From IMG/VR virus record IMGVR_UViG_3300042691_000990, positions 1 to 30,399 of that record: a stretch of 30,399 bases of DNA; one strand, given 5' to 3'. A model generated the notes under the pieces. It was not told the origin of the DNA. It worked only from the letters and a program-made list of their open reading frames with translations, and made no database searches. Shown here piece after piece: positions 28,680 to 30,399 of the stretch. How positions within the stretch are numbered: the stretch's first letter is position 1; each line of letters opens with the position of its first letter. Position numbers and translations under genes: made by a program. The stretch comes from a virus.

Positions 28680-30029
28680 TTAGGTTGAAGTGCCAGTAGA
28701 ACGATAACGAACACCAGCGTTAGGGTCACGAACCGATGTAGCCAAACGCTTCTCGCCGTAGAACGTGATAAAGCCGGGTGCTGTTTGGTCATAGCGGCGC
28801 ATAACCATGTTCAAGCGATCCACAATTGTGTGGAATCTTGAGAAGTCAGCAAAGTACATGGGGTAAAGGCTGTTAGTACCAGCCGCACCAGTTGTGCCTT
28901 GGAATGGGTTATCCAAATATTTATTGATAACCACATCAAAGCCCAACATTTGACCAATGATGCCATCAGGGTTCAAAGATTCAACAGAGTTAAAAATTGG
29001 ACGACCATTGGTATCTTGCAAGCCACGAATAGCTTGAGCCAAAATTGGATTAACCATGAACTTAGCGTTTGCTGTCCAATATTGTTGTGGCAACGCATAC
29101 ATGAAGTTAATCACATCTTTGTATGCAATATTGTTCAAGCCAACAGTATTGACGTTGGAAGTCAACTGGTCATAGGTCGCCAAGCTGTGCAAGCCAGTTG
29201 TTGAGCCTGTGCCGCTTGTACCAAATGCCGCTGTTGATGCTGTGCCGCCTGTGTAGGTAGCATTTGCACCAGCGTATTGGTCAAGACCACGCAAGCCGTT
29301 TGTACCGCCGTAGGGGTTAGATGCTGATTGTGCGGCTTGGTCATTGTTTTGAACCATTGACAAGGCTTCGCTTTGTGCGAATTCTGCCAACATATCATCA
29401 ACGACATTACCTTCTAAACCATCAATGTCATCCAATGCGGCTGTACGGATGGGAAATTGCACGTTCAAATCTTGCAAAACTAATTGCCAAATTGAGGTGT
29501 CTTCAGTTGTTGCCGCGCCGTTGTTTTGGATGGTGTATCCCCAAGCCGCGCCAGCGTTACCTGTCTTAACTCGGAATTGGTAAGAAGAACCATCGGTTGC
29601 AACTGTGCGAGAAACACCACGCATGGGGTTAGCCAAACGCAGAGCCGCAAACACAGGGTCATAGCCTGTACGACCACCTTGGTTGTTACCGCCAGCAGTC
29701 AACGCAGATGCTTCTTGCAAATACGCATCGTATTGTCCAGCGTCTTCAAACATCTTCAGTTCTTTTTCGCCTTGGCGACCAGCTTTGTAGTAAGTGGCGA
29801 TTTGCTCACGCACAGCACGATTCACGTCACCACGCACAGTTTTGTGAGGTGCGCGAATGATTGCAGGCGCTTGCACAGTTGCCAACTTAGCTTCAAAAGC
29901 GGACAGCTTTTCGGCTACATCAGCTTGCACAGCGGCAATGGCTTCAGGGATTTTTGCTTCTACTGCTGATACTGCTTCGGCTTGTTTAGCTTCGATAGCA
30001 TCCAGCTTTTCAAGGATTGCTTGGGACAT
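28680..30029 (-). CDS. HK97-type major capsid protein with delta domain
   Basis: The 449-residue protein begins with a coiled-coil delta/scaffold domain (MSQAILEKLDAIEAKQAE..., to about residue 62), then VRGDVNRAVREQIATYY and the HK97 capsid body with LANPMRGVSRTVA, NNDQAAQSAS, GGTNGLRGLDQYAG, and TAPGFITFYGEKRLATSV. The delta domain would be removed by the protease encoded just upstream. It is paralogous to the next gene, indicating duplication with loss of the scaffold. GAAAGGTTAATC precedes its ATG. Confidence 0.93.
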   Translation of the reverse strand: MSQAILEKLDAIEAKQAEAVSAVEAKIPEAIAAVQADVAEKLSAFEAKLATVQAPAIIRAPHKTVRGDVNRAVREQIATYYKAGRQGEKELKMFEDAGQYDAYLQEASALTAGGNNQGGRTGYDPVFAALRLANPMRGVSRTVATDGSSYQFRVKTGNAGAAWGYTIQNNGAATTEDTSIWQLVLQDLNVQFPIRTAALDDIDGLEGNVVDDMLAEFAQSEALSMVQNNDQAAQSASNPYGGTNGLRGLDQYAGANATYTGGTASTAAFGTSGTGSTTGLHSLATYDQLTSNVNTVGLNNIAYKDVINFMYALPQQYWTANAKFMVNPILAQAIRGLQDTNGRPIFNSVESLNPDGIIGQMLGFDVVINKYLDNPFQGTTGAAGTNSLYPMYFADFSRFHTIVDRLNMVMRRYDQTAPGFITFYGEKRLATSVRDPNAGVRYRSTGTST

Positions 30030-30031
30030 GA

Positions 30032-30399
30032 TTAACCTTTCAGTCGTTTATCTAACAGTTTGGATAACTCACGCAGTTCTAATGCGTTGAGTAGTTCGGT
30101 CACATCCACATCGGACTCACTCTGTTGTGGCGCATTTTCAATCGGGGCTTGTTTCGCATCACGCGATTCCAAAACCTTCTTGAAGACAGATGCGGAAGTG
30201 ACCGCATCTTTTTTGGAAATCCCTGCTTCGCGCAGAGCCTTTTCCAAATTCTTTAGATTGGCAGAACCATCATTTCGGAAATATTCCAAAGCATGAACTT
30301 CTGCCATTGGGTTGTTTGGATACATCACCACGCTAACTTCACGCAAGCCGCCTTTAGTGATTTGGAAATAACCTTCATCGGTGTCATCGCCAGCCATCA
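30032..30399 (-). CDS. prohead protease, C-terminal part (partial, cut by window edge)
   Basis: The 121 or more visible residues contain YFQITKGGLREVSVVMYPN and NPMAEVHALEYF, the end of a caudovirus prohead serine protease (LxEVSlv...pxNPxA). An acidic, helical C-terminal tail follows. The catalytic His and Ser lie upstream, beyond the window. Its stop lies 2 bases before the long capsid gene, the usual order for HK97-like phages. Confidence 0.8.
   Translation of the reverse strand, partial: MAGDDTDEGYFQITKGGLREVSVVMYPNNPMAEVHALEYFRNDGSANLKNLEKALREAGISKKDAVTSASVFKKVLESRDAKQAPIENAPQQSESDVDVTELLNALELRELSKLLDKRLKG

Noticed and set aside
1-30399. CRISPR array, tRNA or insertion sequence
   Set aside because: No regularly spaced repeats, no cloverleaf with acceptor and T-loop pattern and no transposase were found by reading.

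Overview
The window looks like an internal stretch of a tailed double-stranded DNA phage genome, with a siphovirus-type (lambda/HK97-like) morphogenesis module. No bacterial housekeeping gene, rRNA, tRNA or integrase is visible. Base composition is moderately AT-rich by eye. Most genes use a recurrent Shine-Dalgarno block of the form AAAGGATTAAAAATG, which points to a Gram-negative host. A freshwater betaproteobacterium is only a guess. The window cuts a gene at each end. Portal and terminase genes are expected beyond the right edge.

Layout. (1) Positions 1-6107, minus strand: a tightly overlapped operon of DNA-modification and nucleic-acid genes. Its genes include an HhH-like transferase/kinase-helical protein (cut by the edge), a class II glutamine amidotransferase, a GNAT, a small P-loop kinase, a ParB-like protein, a ferritin-like protein, an HNH-like protein, a VRR-NUC nuclease, a Mom-like enzyme and a replication-type protein. 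Together they look like a thymine/adenine hypermodification locus. (2) Positions 6108-6898: a non-coding control region. It holds a pseudoknotted candidate small RNA (minus strand, own promoter and terminator), a small Cro-like HTH gene that appears leaderless, and an array of CTTAAC operator-like repeats. (3) Positions 6899-12146, plus strand: early genes, including DUF932, an ERF single-strand annealing protein, an SSB-like protein with a DDDIPF tail, an RNA polymerase alpha-CTD-like protein and many small proteins. Two type I hammerhead ribozymes flank one small cistron here. (4) Positions 12143-30399, minus strand, read right to left in virion order: prohead protease, two HK97-type capsid paralogs separated by a terminator, connector and head-tail joining genes, two tail-tube paralogs, tail chaperones with a lambda-like slippery site, tape measure, tail tip, GNAT, tip/J-like protein, glycine-rich fibre, a double 2OG-Fe(II) oxygenase, then membrane/lysis proteins, holin and endolysin.

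The strongest unusual signals are the two tandem hammerhead ribozymes at 7313-7364 and 7590-7641. Their stems differ by compensatory changes while the catalytic core is identical, and the second buries the upstream gene's stop codon in its core. Next comes the pseudoknotted RNA at about 6320-6481. Others are the hypermodification cluster, an alpha-CTD mimic that keeps the DNA-contact residues, paired paralogs of both the capsid and the tail tube, and a coding region at 13288-13827 whose only well-placed start is AUU. All calls come from reading the sequence; no database search was run.
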